A DNA stretch of 64,000 bases from assembly GCF_008122525.1 (NCBI RefSeq), contig NZ_VSRV01000001.1:248001-312000 (forward strand), in the 5' to 3' direction. The notes beneath the pieces are model-generated. The model saw only the letters and a list, made by a program, of their open reading frames with translations. It had not been told where the DNA came from and did not search any database. Both the position numbers and the translations under genes were made by a program. Origin of the DNA: Marinomonas sp. IMCC 4694. Lineage in GTDB: Bacteria > Pseudomonadota > Gammaproteobacteria > Pseudomonadales > Marinomonadaceae. Below, one piece after another: positions 52,863 to 61,854 of the stretch (the first letter of the stretch is position 1; the number at the start of each line of letters is the position of its first letter).

Positions 52863-53615
52863 GTGGCTCATAAAACGGATCACGATGTCGTTTGGATTAC
52901 TGGAGCAAGCTCGGGTATTGGTTTTGCTTTAGTTAAACAATATCTGGACGCGGGTTGGCGAGTCATAGCGAGTGCGAGAAAGCCCGGCGAGTTGTCGGCA
53001 TTATTCGCGTCGCATTCATTGCTGAGTTTTTTGCCTTTTGATGTCACTGACAGCGATCAGGTAGAGACAGTTAGGCAAGCGCTTTTGTTGAGTACAGAGC
53101 ACCTTGATTGCGCGATCTTAAACGCAGGGACGTGCGAATATTTGGAGATGACTACTTCGCCGATAGATTGGGAGATGATGGACCGGGTTATGTCGGTCAA
53201 TTTTTTTGGACTCGTTAACAGTGTCGCGCTGTGTTTGCCATTACTCAAAAAGTCGTCCTGTGGGCACCTTGTTGGAGTGAGTTCTCAAGCGGTGCAAGCG
53301 GCCTTTCCTCAGGCGGAGGCGTATGGTGCGAGCAAGGCGGCCGCACGGTACTTTTTGTCGTCTCTGAGGATGGACTTAAAACCCTTTAAGATTGATGTAA
53401 CCTGCTTGCTACCTGGCTTTGTAGACACCCCTTTGACGCAGAAAAACACCTTTTCGATGCCTTTTTTGATGTCAGCAGATGACGCGGCAAAAAGAATGTT
53501 TTCTGCATTGCAGTCGCGACCTTTTGAGTTTGCCTTCCCTAAGCGCTTGTCCACTATGCTGTGGGTTGCTCGCCACTTTCCTAAGTGGTGGCTCGGTAAG
53601 GTAGCACCTAGGTAG
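52863..53615 (+). CDS. SDR family oxidoreductase in ECF11 operon
   Basis: 250 residues from GTG 52863 (AAGGGGA upstream). The NAD(P) motif is TGASSGIGFALVKQY, the catalytic Ser is in GVSSQAVQAAF, and the YxxxK motif is YGASK. The C-terminus (LWVARHFPKWWLGKVAPR) is basic and aromatic and may touch the membrane. It follows the NTF2 gene by 15 bases. It probably reduces or oxidises a lipid-linked hydroxyl or keto group. Confidence 0.8.
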   Translation: MAHKTDHDVVWITGASSGIGFALVKQYLDAGWRVIASARKPGELSALFASHSLLSFLPFDVTDSDQVETVRQALLLSTEHLDCAILNAGTCEYLEMTTSPIDWEMMDRVMSVNFFGLVNSVALCLPLLKKSSCGHLVGVSSQAVQAAFPQAEAYGASKAAARYFLSSLRMDLKPFKIDVTCLLPGFVDTPLTQKNTFSMPFLMSADDAAKRMFSALQSRPFEFAFPKRLSTMLWVARHFPKWWLGKVAPR

Positions 53616-53801
53616 AGACCTGTAATCAACAGGATAAGGGACCAAGTAATTCTTATACAAAAATTCATGGGGTTTATTTTTTACCTTGTGGATTTTAGTC
53701 TGGTCTTGAGTGCAACTTTTAACACCCATTGCGGCCTAAGCGGTAGGCGCAGTGACCGATCTGCATGGCGGGTTAATAATCGATGTTTAAGGAGACAATG
53801 A

Positions 53802-55052
53802 GTGAAAGTAGCCATAATAGGGTCAGGGATTTCAGGATTAACCAGCGCGTATCTTTTGAATAAAGAGCACGATGTGACGGTGTTTGAATCGGCTGGACGT
53901 ATCGGCGGTCACACGGCGACGATTGAAGTGCCCGAGGGCGACAGTATACGCGCCATCGATACGGGTTTCATTGTGTTTAACGATTGGACTTACCCGAATT
54001 TTATTCGATTAATGGATGAACTTGGTGTTCATTCAAAAGCCACTGAAATGAGTTTTAGTGTCAGTTGTCAGCGTACAGGGTTGGAATACGGTGGCAATAA
54101 TTTGAATACACTGTTTGCACAGCGCCGAAACATTTTTAATGTGCCGTTTATGGGCATGTTAAAAGACATTCTCCGATTTAACAAAGAAGCCATTCAGGAT
54201 TTGGAAAGTGGTCAGTTAAAAGAAGGCGTCACACTGGGTGAATACCTCAAAGCCAAAGGGTATGGCGCTCGTTTTGCTAGTCATTATTTGATCCCAATGG
54301 GCAGTGCAATTTGGTCATCGACGTTAGACGAAATGATGGCATTTCCTCTGGTGTTTTTTGTACGTTTTTTCAAAAACCACGGTCTGTTGAGCGTGAACAA
54401 TCGTCCGGAATGGCGGGTAATTAAAGGGGGTTCGTCGGCTTATTTACCTTCGTTAACCGCCTCTTTTAAAGACAAGATACAGTTGAACACTCACATTAAA
54501 TCGATTACGCGTTCTGAGTCGGCGGTTAATATCTTGTTTGCAGACGGTTCCGAGCAAGTATTCGATCAGGTGGTGTTTGCGTGCCACAGCGATGAGGCGT
54601 TGGCTTTGTTGGCAGACCCAACGCAAGACGAAAAAACCGTATTAACGGCGTTACCTTACCGCAACAATGATGTGGTGTTGCACACAGACACTCGTCTGTT
54701 GCCGAAGAAAAAACTCGCTTGGTCAAGCTGGAATTATCATCTAGGCGAAGACAGAACCAAGCCGGCAACGCTCAGTTATAACATGAATATCTTGCAGCAT
54801 TTCACAAGTGATACCACTTACGTCGTGACGCTCAATCAAACCGACATGATCGACGACAAAAAAATCATCGGGCGCTTTCAATATTCCCATCCAACTTTTA
54901 CTTTGGACGGCATTAAGGCGCAAGACCGCTGGCAAGATATCAATGGTGTGAAGAATACGTGGTTTTGTGGTGCCTATTGGCGCAATGGCTTTCATGAGGA
55001 CGGTTGCTGGAGCGGTGTTCGTGTCGCCAATGGGCTCGGTGTTGTATGGTAG
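53802..55052 (+). CDS. FAD-dependent amine-oxidase-like protein (UfaD-like)
   Basis: 416 residues from GTG 53802, with AAGGAGA 6 bases upstream. The FAD motif is VAIIGSGISGLTSAYLL, followed by GGHTATIEVPEGDS. The flavin-binding C-terminus has TWFCGAYWRNGFHEDG. Homologues sit beside cfa-like genes in ChrR regulons. One Rhodobacter member, UfaD, is reported to desaturate methylated acyl chains on the way to furan fatty acids, so that role is plausible here. It overlaps the next gene by 7 bases. Confidence 0.75.
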   Translation: MKVAIIGSGISGLTSAYLLNKEHDVTVFESAGRIGGHTATIEVPEGDSIRAIDTGFIVFNDWTYPNFIRLMDELGVHSKATEMSFSVSCQRTGLEYGGNNLNTLFAQRRNIFNVPFMGMLKDILRFNKEAIQDLESGQLKEGVTLGEYLKAKGYGARFASHYLIPMGSAIWSSTLDEMMAFPLVFFVRFFKNHGLLSVNNRPEWRVIKGGSSAYLPSLTASFKDKIQLNTHIKSITRSESAVNILFADGSEQVFDQVVFACHSDEALALLADPTQDEKTVLTALPYRNNDVVLHTDTRLLPKKKLAWSSWNYHLGEDRTKPATLSYNMNILQHFTSDTTYVVTLNQTDMIDDKKIIGRFQYSHPTFTLDGIKAQDRWQDINGVKNTWFCGAYWRNGFHEDGCWSGVRVANGLGVVW

Positions 55053-55837
55053 ATTTTGTACCTAAGCACAGCGCTATTTACCATGGTACAGTGAGGCATC
55101 GGCGTTTCGCACCTCGTGCTCATGGGTTTCGTTATTCGGTGTTTATGATGTACTTTGATCTTGATGAGCTTGATCGCGTGATGGCGATGAGTCGTTGGTG
55201 GTCGTTGAAATCGTCGGCTCTGGCGCGTTTTGATCGTGGTGATTACTTTGGTGACAACGCGATAGCGATCAAAGACGCCGTGTTGAGTGAAGTGAACAAT
55301 CGCCTTGATCTGGCTTTATCTGGTCCGGTGCGTATGCTGACAAATTGCCGTTATTTTGGTTTTATCATCAATCCCATAACGATTTATTATTGTTTTGACG
55401 AACAGAACCAGCTGCAAGCTATGTTGCTTGAAGTGACGAACACGCCTTGGAAAGAAAAAGTGGCCTATGTGCTTCGGTGTGATCCAGAGAAACGCACTCA
55501 ACGTATGACTTTTAACAAAGAAATGCACGTGTCACCTTTTCATCCAATGGAGCAGTTTTATGACTGGCGTAGTAATCAACCGAACCAAAAACTAGCGGTT
55601 CATATGCAGAACAAAGAGTTGGTTGGTGAGTCTTTGGTATTTGATGCGACCTTATCGTTAACCCGCAGGCCACTGACAGCGGCCTCTATGGCGAGAGTGC
55701 TTTTTACTTACCCAGTTATGACCCTCAAAGTAGCCTGCGGAATTTATTGGCAAGCGCTCAAAATTTGGATGAAGAAAATTCCTTTTCATTCACATCCGAG
55801 TCAATCATCCTCTTCCACTACCCATAATACAAAGTAG
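55046..55837 (+). CDS. DUF1365 family protein
   Basis: 263 residues from ATG 55046 (MVDFVPKHSAIYHG), inside the end of the preceding gene. It shows the DUF1365 pattern: YHGTVRHRRFAPRAHGFRY at the start, RMLTNCRYFGFIINPITIYY in the middle and EMHVSPFHPMEQFYDWR. The biochemical function is unknown, but the gene is a constant neighbour of the FAD oxidase and the CFA-like methyltransferase. A role in the same lipid modification is inferred. Confidence 0.85.
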   Translation: MVDFVPKHSAIYHGTVRHRRFAPRAHGFRYSVFMMYFDLDELDRVMAMSRWWSLKSSALARFDRGDYFGDNAIAIKDAVLSEVNNRLDLALSGPVRMLTNCRYFGFIINPITIYYCFDEQNQLQAMLLEVTNTPWKEKVAYVLRCDPEKRTQRMTFNKEMHVSPFHPMEQFYDWRSNQPNQKLAVHMQNKELVGESLVFDATLSLTRRPLTAASMARVLFTYPVMTLKVACGIYWQALKIWMKKIPFHSHPSQSSSSTTHNTK

Positions 55838-55863
55838 TAACATCCACTAGGAGACAAACAACA

Positions 55864-57123
55864 ATGAACTCCGTCAGTATGGAAAATCAGAAAGTGATAA
55901 AGAATCGAACAACAACATGGTTTGACAAGGTCGCGCGTAAAATGGTGTTTGCCATGTTAGGCCGATTAGAAATAGGCCATTTGACATTAGAAGAAAATGG
56001 CGAAACCTACTTATTTGGTGAACCAAAAGACAGCGCCACTTACAGTGCACACATTCATATTCATGATATTCATACTTATCGAGACATATTTTCGAACAGC
56101 AGCATCGGCGCCGGTGAAGCTTATATGAAGGGTTGGTGGTCTTCTGCGGATGTGGTGGCGGTTATTCGTTTGATGGTGGCCAATTTGAATGTGATTAATA
56201 AGATGGACGCCAAACGTCCTATTTGGAGCCGTATTGGCGCCAAAGTCATACACAAATTAAACGCCAACACGAAAAAAGGCTCCAAAGAAAACATTTCTGC
56301 CCATTACGACCTTGGTAATGATTTTTTCTCGTTATTTTTAGACCCTACGATGATGTATTCTTCTGCTGTTTATCCACAAATTGACTCTTCTTTGGAAGAA
56401 GCGTCGGTGAATAAACTGGACCGTATTTGCCAAAAGTTGCAACTGGGTAAAGAAGATCATCTTGTTGAAATTGGTACTGGCTGGGGCGGTATGGCCATTC
56501 ATGCGGCCAAGCATTATGGCTGCCAAGTCACCACAACAACGATTTCAAAAGAGCAATATGAGTTTGCTAAGTCGCGGGTTGAGGCAGAAGGTTTGCAAGA
56601 CAAAATCACCCTGTTGTTAGAAGATTATCGTGATCTACAAGGTCAATATGACAAGCTGGTTTCTATCGAAATGATCGAAGCTGTCGGACATGAGTTTTAC
56701 GACAGTTATTTTTCTAAATGCAGTGCTTTATTAAAGCCTCATGGGGTTATGGTGATTCAGGCCATTACTATTGCAGATCAACGTTATGACTATGCGCGTC
56801 GCTCAGTCGATTTCATTCAGCGTTACATTTTTCCGGGCGGTTGTTTGCCCTCAAACCAAGTTATTGCTCATAAGATTGCCTCTAAAACAGACATGCAAAT
56901 TGTGGGTTTGGAAGACATTACCGAGCATTACGCAAAAACGTTGGCGGATTGGCGGACGCGTTTTCACGCATCGCGTCATGAGGTGGCCGAGATGGGCTTC
57001 GATGATGTTTTCTGTCGTATGTGGGACTTTTATCTCGCGTATTGTGAAGGCGGCTTTAAAGAGAGAGCGATCAGTACGGGGCAGTTTGTGTTTGCGAAGC
57101 CTGAGCATCGTTTGTCTATCTAA
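55864..57123 (+). CDS. Cyclopropane-fatty-acid synthase-like methyltransferase
   Basis: A 419-residue S-adenosylmethionine-dependent enzyme of the CFA synthase family. The SAM motif is LVEIGTGWGGMAIHAAK. Active-site regions are SAHYDLGNDFFSLFLDPTMM, LVSIEMIEAVGHEFYDSYF and FIQRYIFPGGCLPS. It adds a methyl or methylene group to unsaturated acyl chains in the membrane. In this operon it may be the methylating step of a methyl- or furan-fatty-acid pathway rather than a plain cyclopropane synthase. Confidence 0.88.
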   Translation: MNSVSMENQKVIKNRTTTWFDKVARKMVFAMLGRLEIGHLTLEENGETYLFGEPKDSATYSAHIHIHDIHTYRDIFSNSSIGAGEAYMKGWWSSADVVAVIRLMVANLNVINKMDAKRPIWSRIGAKVIHKLNANTKKGSKENISAHYDLGNDFFSLFLDPTMMYSSAVYPQIDSSLEEASVNKLDRICQKLQLGKEDHLVEIGTGWGGMAIHAAKHYGCQVTTTTISKEQYEFAKSRVEAEGLQDKITLLLEDYRDLQGQYDKLVSIEMIEAVGHEFYDSYFSKCSALLKPHGVMVIQAITIADQRYDYARRSVDFIQRYIFPGGCLPSNQVIAHKIASKTDMQIVGLEDITEHYAKTLADWRTRFHASRHEVAEMGFDDVFCRMWDFYLAYCEGGFKERAISTGQFVFAKPEHRLSI

Positions 57124-57145
57124 ATAAACACAGGGAGCCAACGGC

Positions 57146-57679
57146 ATGAAACCGTTAAAGCCATTAATAAATGCTGTGTTGTTTCAAATCGTTTGGTTTG
57201 TTTGTTTGTTAGCCGGAAATGTCTGGGCGGTTGTTATAACGGCTTTGTATCTGGTGTTGCACGATCGTTTTTTCATGCGCCGTCGACGAGAATGGCGTTT
57301 ATTACTCGCTTTTTTAGGGTTAGGTATCTTAGTTGATGGCACTTTATTTCAGCTTGGCATTTTTGCATCAACCGAGGATTTTTTGTCAGCTTATAAATTG
57401 CCGCCTATCTGGCTGCTGTGTTTGTGGATCAGTGTCGGTACCTTGTTTGTTCACAGCTTGGCATTTTTACAATCACGGTATTGGTTGAGTGCTGTGTTGG
57501 GCGCGATAGGGCCGACAATGAGCTATTTTGCCGGCGCGAGTCTGGCCGGTATTACTTTGGCTCAGCCCACCGTATTGACCTTGGGGATTATCGCGATTAT
57601 TTGGGCATTGGTCATACCGTTCGGCGTTTGGATGAGCGAGAGGTGGGGGTTGTTTCAATCGAGTGAGGTCGCAAAGTGA
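57146..57679 (+). CDS. DUF2878 membrane protein
   Basis: 177 residues, almost entirely hydrophobic, with five to six membrane segments (for example AVLFQIVWFVCLLAGNVWAVV). Sequence and neighbours fit DUF2878, a small inner-membrane family found in ChrR/ECF11 lipid operons. The biochemical role is unknown. It follows the methyltransferase gene by 22 bases and overlaps the following frame at a GTGA. Confidence 0.8.
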   Translation: MKPLKPLINAVLFQIVWFVCLLAGNVWAVVITALYLVLHDRFFMRRRREWRLLLAFLGLGILVDGTLFQLGIFASTEDFLSAYKLPPIWLLCLWISVGTLFVHSLAFLQSRYWLSAVLGAIGPTMSYFAGASLAGITLAQPTVLTLGIIAIIWALVIPFGVWMSERWGLFQSSEVAK

Positions 57680-57687
57680 GAATATTT

Positions 57688-58407
57688 ATGTCAAATAACA
57701 CACGAATACTGCAACCGCTAATCTTGTTATGCAGTGGGCTCTTGTTGAGTGTCGCCAGTGTCGCCAGTGAACCTTTTGCTAAAATGGTAGGCAGTGCTTA
57801 CAGCATCAAAACCGGCTCTTTAGTTTATAGAGAAACCCATCAGCCCCTAGAAAATGGTTTTTATCAAGTCGAGTATTCTGAACCTGAGGGGCAAGTGTTT
57901 GGCAGTAAAATGTTAAATTTTTCAATGTCCGCTGTCACACCAAACTTTTTACAGGTTAACGAGCGTAATGGCGAGCGAACTGAGGTGAAGGCGGTTCAGG
58001 GTAAATTAGAGATGATTTATCAAGAAAATAGCCAGTCATCACCCAGTAAAAAGTCCGTGTCTTTAAAATCCGGTATGGTGGTAGATGCCGGTTTTGATGC
58101 TTTTATAAAGCAATATTGGGATGCTCTGGTGTCCGGTAAAACGCTTGATGTTGACTACTTGGTTCCCAGTGAGCTGACCACCTTTGCGTTTCGTTTTAGC
58201 CGAGTGACGTGCCTTGATGAGACGCCCCTTAATGCTCAATGTTTTTCTCTGTCGCCTATTTCTTGGGTAGTCAAGTTAGCGGTAGACCCCCTTATTGTCG
58301 CTTACGATTCAACAAGCAAGCGCTTGTTGCGTTTCACGGGCCGAGCCAATATTTGTGATGCACAAGGCAAATACGAAAGTGTGGATATTCAATACCGCTA
58401 TTTTTAA
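57688..58407 (+). CDS. Periplasmic protein of lipid operon, unknown function
   Basis: 239 residues from ATG 57688 (MSNNTRILQPL); an earlier GTG at 57676 overlaps the DUF2878 stop. A signal peptide (LILLCSGLLLSVASVAS) leads to a secreted domain rich in beta-type segments (GSLVYRETHQPLENGFYQVE; FRFSRVTCLDETPLNAQCF). Two Cys residues about 10 apart could form a disulphide. I cannot name the family firmly. It is probably an envelope partner of the lipid-modifying enzymes. Confidence 0.65.
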   Translation: MSNNTRILQPLILLCSGLLLSVASVASEPFAKMVGSAYSIKTGSLVYRETHQPLENGFYQVEYSEPEGQVFGSKMLNFSMSAVTPNFLQVNERNGERTEVKAVQGKLEMIYQENSQSSPSKKSVSLKSGMVVDAGFDAFIKQYWDALVSGKTLDVDYLVPSELTTFAFRFSRVTCLDETPLNAQCFSLSPISWVVKLAVDPLIVAYDSTSKRLLRFTGRANICDAQGKYESVDIQYRYF

Positions 58408-58442
58408 TTTACGGGCTTAATTTGATAATTTGGAGAAGTAAT

Positions 58443-58994
58443 ATGGGTTCTTTATGGCGCTCAATGGTAATGAAAGTGGCCGCTTTGCTGTGCTTGTTTA
58501 CGCTGACGGCGTGTTCCACGACGGACCTGTCTATTTACGCTAAAAACGAGCCAAAATTCGAACTGCAAACCTTCTTTTCTGGTTCTTTAACCGCCCACGG
58601 TATTTTAAAAAATCGCAGTGGTGAAGTGATTCGCTATTTTAATGCCACACTGGATGGACAATGGGAGAACGGAGTGGGCACATTGGCTGAGGTCTTTGTG
58701 TTTGATGATGGCGAAGTGCAAAATCGTACATGGATCATGACGCCAAATGAGCAGGGTGATTACACCGCAACGGCCAATGACGTGGTCGGTTCTGGCAACA
58801 TCAATATCTCGGGCAATGCGTTGTTTATGAACTACGTCTTACAAGTGCCCTACGACGGTGATTTGCTTGAAGTGAATGTTGATGACCGCATGTACATGGT
58901 CAAAGAAGGCGTTGTTATAAATGAGTCTGTAATGAGAAAGTTTGGTATTGAAGTCGGGTATTTATCGATAGTGATCGAGAAAACGCCGGGCTAA
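58443..58994 (+). CDS. DUF3833 family lipoprotein
   Basis: 183 residues from ATG 58443, with GGAG 8 bases upstream. The lipoprotein signal ends in the lipobox LTAC. The mature domain (FELQTFFSGSLTAHGILKNRSG, then FNATLDGQW, NYVLQVPYDGDLLEVNVDDR) is a lipocalin-like barrel typical of DUF3833. It is the last gene of the ECF11 lipid operon and probably works in the periplasm, perhaps binding modified lipids. Confidence 0.8.
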   Translation: MGSLWRSMVMKVAALLCLFTLTACSTTDLSIYAKNEPKFELQTFFSGSLTAHGILKNRSGEVIRYFNATLDGQWENGVGTLAEVFVFDDGEVQNRTWIMTPNEQGDYTATANDVVGSGNINISGNALFMNYVLQVPYDGDLLEVNVDDRMYMVKEGVVINESVMRKFGIEVGYLSIVIEKTPG

Positions 58995-59057
58995 AAGTCT
59001 TGGTTAGAATGTCCTTTTAACGGCCTATTTGTGGGGCGGTTGTTACCGTCAAAAAAT

Positions 59058-59079
59058 GCCATATTGGGTGGCTTTTTTT
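59058..59079 (+). terminator. Weak terminator after lipid operon
   Basis: A short GCCA/TGGC stem is followed by seven Ts, 64 bases after the DUF3833 stop. The stem is only four base pairs, so termination may be partial. Confidence 0.4.
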
Positions 59080-59181
59080 GTTGGTGCTTTTTTGTATTTG
59101 TGTGATCATGCGTTAGTCTTACAAAAAATTACATCAAACTGATGTAAAGTATTTGTAGACCGCTGGAAAGGATGACCAAGT

Positions 59182-60741
59182 ATGATGAAAACGACGCTGC
59201 CACACATTTCTTTTAAACAAAATATCTTGATCGTCCACGTTTTTTTATCCTTGCTTGTGTGCTTAACGTTTTTCACAGCGGGACTGTATATTTATCTGCT
59301 TGCGGAGGTAGAAAGTAAAACCCGTTCTGCTCACGCGGTGCTTAGCGATCAGATGAATGGTATCGTCAAAGAGCTGAAACACGTCGTCGACGAATCGGCT
59401 CAGACGTGTGAGCAAGCCGATACCATTCGGCTGCAGCGTGCGGTGTTTTTTTCGCCAACGTTTAAAGAGTTTGGTCTCTTTGACGAAGGTTTTACGGTGT
59501 TTTGCTCAAGTATTGGCGCGATCGATATTACCCTTTACAGTTCAATTATTGCTCGTATTACGGGCAGTAAAGAGCGGACTACCGTGTCTTTAATGCGCTC
59601 TACTACACTGAGCGAATCAACCTTTTTTGCTTTTTATCAACGCCCCGATGGGCTCGGTATCAATGGCTTGGCGCCCCCTGAAATATTGACCAACCTTTTG
59701 GACCCGATCCTGTTGCCCGAGTTTTTTTATGCGTTAACGGTGGGTAAGCAGATACTCGTTTCGAGCCGCCAAGGCGACGACTTAAACATCCTCGCTAAAC
59801 GAAGCGTGACGTTAGAGGATTGGGCAATGACCTTGGACGTGTCCCTGCCTTCTGGCTTGTATTGGCAGACTCTATTTTCATTGTTGCCCTTTATTGTGGT
59901 GTGTTGGCTGCTGCTGAGTATCGTTTTTTACGCTTCGCATCACATGTTTTTCTATTATCGGCGGTCATTGCGGCATTGTCTTAAACGAGCCATTAAAAAC
60001 GGTACGTTGGAGGTTCATTTTCAGCCGATTGTGTCGCTAAACACTGAGGTGAATCACGAATTAGAGGCCCTTGTTCGCTGGTATTCCCCTTTGCACGGTC
60101 AGGTGCCTGCGTTGGTTATTGTTGATATGGTACAACGATTGGGTCTAATCGATGACCTGACTTGGATGGTGATTCGAAAGGTGGGCGATTTATACCGAGC
60201 ATACCCACAGCCACTCAACAACATTCACATCTCGGTGAATGTGGACCGACACAGCTTATTGAAAGAGTCTTTTGCGACGACCTTATGCGATATTTTGCAA
60301 GAATACCCAGAACTCAAAGGCCGGCTTGGGTTGGAAGTGACGGAAACCAGTGTGTTAACAATGATTGAGCTACCTGTTATGGTCAGTCGTTTTGAGGGTA
60401 TTAAAGCCTTGGGTGTTGGCTTGTCAGTGGATGATTTTGGAACCGGTTACGCCGGTTTAGACTTTTTACGCCGGTTTCCTTATGACACCCTAAAATTAGA
60501 CCAAGTGTTCATTGCAGGCTTGAAAGAAGACCCATTTACCCGTCAAATACTCACGTCTGTCACCAAGCTGGCAAAAGAACTGAACATGGCGTTAGTGGCT
60601 GAGGGTGTCGAGCGAAAAGACCAACTAGACGCGGTTCGAGCGCTCGGCGTCGATAAAGTACAAGGCTACTATTTCTGTCGGGCTTTACCTAAAGAGCAAG
60701 TGATTGCCTGGCTTGAAAAGAACATTCACCACTGTCCATAA
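59182..60741 (+). CDS. CSS-motif EAL domain c-di-GMP phosphodiesterase
   Basis: 519 residues. Two membrane helices (about 17-40 and 232-257) flank a periplasmic CSS domain with Cys in SAQTCEQAD and the CSS motif in FTVFCSSIGA. The cytoplasmic EAL domain (about 275-510) keeps ELEALVRW, the substrate/metal motif SVDDFGTGYAG and the Glu/Gln sites in VAEGVERKDQ. It should therefore hydrolyse c-di-GMP. In E. coli relatives the CSS cysteines tie activity to periplasmic redox state. AAGGATG lies before the ATG. It is a single gene. Confidence 0.88.
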   Translation: MMKTTLPHISFKQNILIVHVFLSLLVCLTFFTAGLYIYLLAEVESKTRSAHAVLSDQMNGIVKELKHVVDESAQTCEQADTIRLQRAVFFSPTFKEFGLFDEGFTVFCSSIGAIDITLYSSIIARITGSKERTTVSLMRSTTLSESTFFAFYQRPDGLGINGLAPPEILTNLLDPILLPEFFYALTVGKQILVSSRQGDDLNILAKRSVTLEDWAMTLDVSLPSGLYWQTLFSLLPFIVVCWLLLSIVFYASHHMFFYYRRSLRHCLKRAIKNGTLEVHFQPIVSLNTEVNHELEALVRWYSPLHGQVPALVIVDMVQRLGLIDDLTWMVIRKVGDLYRAYPQPLNNIHISVNVDRHSLLKESFATTLCDILQEYPELKGRLGLEVTETSVLTMIELPVMVSRFEGIKALGVGLSVDDFGTGYAGLDFLRRFPYDTLKLDQVFIAGLKEDPFTRQILTSVTKLAKELNMALVAEGVERKDQLDAVRALGVDKVQGYYFCRALPKEQVIAWLEKNIHHCP

Positions 60742-60849
60742 TTCAAGCGGTATGTAAGGACAGCGTCGCTGTATGGGCTGTAAGATTGTATTCTTGCTTG
60801 GCTTCTCTTACTCTTTAGCGCTCAAATTTTACGGTCAAGGTTAGATAAT

Positions 60850-61200
60850 ATGGCGACGCTGGTTTTCCGATTAAAATACGTGCCCGACGAAGAGGCGGAT
60901 GCTATCCGCCAATTGTTAATGGATCACGATGTTGCTTTTTACGAAACCAATGCGGGTCGCTGGCAGATCTCGATGGCAGGGTTATGGGTCAAAGACAAAG
61001 CGCAAGCCCAGCAAGCAAGAGCGCTGATTCTTGAGGATCAGAGCGAGCGAGCAAATGGCATGCGACCTATTTCGTTGGGGCAGTGGGTGTTGGGCTACTT
61101 TCAGCATGCTCGTCAAAACCCAGCTGAAGCTTTTTTTACGCTGGTTGCCGTATTGCTCGTGTTGGGCTTGTCGATTGCGCCCTTTACACTCTGGCTGTAA
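60850..61200 (+). CDS. DUF6164 family protein
   Basis: 116 residues. A soluble N-terminal part (LVFRLKYVPDEEADAIRQLL, then FYETNAGRWQISMAGLWV) is followed by one C-terminal membrane helix (FFTLVAVLLVLGLSIAPFTLW). The pattern fits DUF6164. The function is unknown. It stands alone after the EAL gene. Confidence 0.7.
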   Translation: MATLVFRLKYVPDEEADAIRQLLMDHDVAFYETNAGRWQISMAGLWVKDKAQAQQARALILEDQSERANGMRPISLGQWVLGYFQHARQNPAEAFFTLVAVLLVLGLSIAPFTLWL

Positions 61201-61243
61201 TGTTTAGGCCATTATGATGCTTGCGTTGTTGCGAAGGCTGTCA

Positions 61244-61357
61244 TTAGGAAAGTTTAGCAAGTAAGGCGGCTTTGCGTTGCACTCGAGCACTGATCAGTTG
61301 CACATTAATGGCGCTGGCGACCACGATAAACATGCCAAATAGACTTAATATGTCGGC
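61244..61357 (-). pseudogene. Transporter C-terminal remnant
   Basis: The minus strand encodes a tail of about 37 residues (ILSLFGMFIVVASAINVQLI, then SARVQRKAALLAKLS and a stop). It has one membrane helix and a basic tail, as at the end of a DMT/EamA- or MFS-type transporter. The frame is lost at about 61355, where a LysR remnant begins on the other strand. Confidence 0.6.
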
Positions 61358-61359
61358 GT

Positions 61360-61767
61360 GTGATGTCGGCTAAGCATCCGTTAGCCAATAAGCCCCGCCT
61401 AAGTTTAGAGGACTATTTAGCGTATTCGCATGTACTGGTTAATCTGGGTGGCAGCCATTCCGTCATAACAGATGCCCTGCTGGGTGAACGCGCCCGTGAG
61501 CGGCGTTTTGCTTTTCGAACGCCTTATATGTTGGCCGCACTGGAAACCGTTGGTAGAACGTCGTTATTGATGAGCAACAGTGGCTTGTTACCAGAGCGCT
61601 TTCGTCAGCAATTTGGGCTGGTGGTCAAAGACTTACCGATGGATTTTCCTTTTATTCGTTATTATTCTAGCTGGCCTAAAACCGTCGAAAATGACCCCGG
61701 TGTGCAATGGTTTAGGGGGATTTGTGAACGAGTGGTAAAAGCGTTGATTCCTTACCCTGAGCCCTGA
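61360..61767 (+). pseudogene. LysR family regulator, C-terminal remnant
   Basis: About 135 codons of a LysR effector-binding domain (VMSAKHPLANKPRLSLEDYL, then LAALETVGRTSLLMSNSGLL and the usual RYYSSWPKTVENDPGVQWFR end). The DNA-binding half and about 60% of the protein are missing. There is no ribosome binding site at the apparent start. With the neighbouring transporter remnant it looks like a deletion product. Confidence 0.8.
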
Positions 61768-61854
61768 ACCCTGAACCCTAAAGCCAATGCACTTTTAGGC
61801 CTCACCTTAGAATTCAGTTATACTCACATTTTGATCTAACACAATGGCAGCACA

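Noticed and set aside
53616..53801. Small gene starting near 53668 in the SDR/FAD-oxidase gap
   Set aside because: No ribosome binding site and no coding signature; treated as an untranslated gap within the operon.
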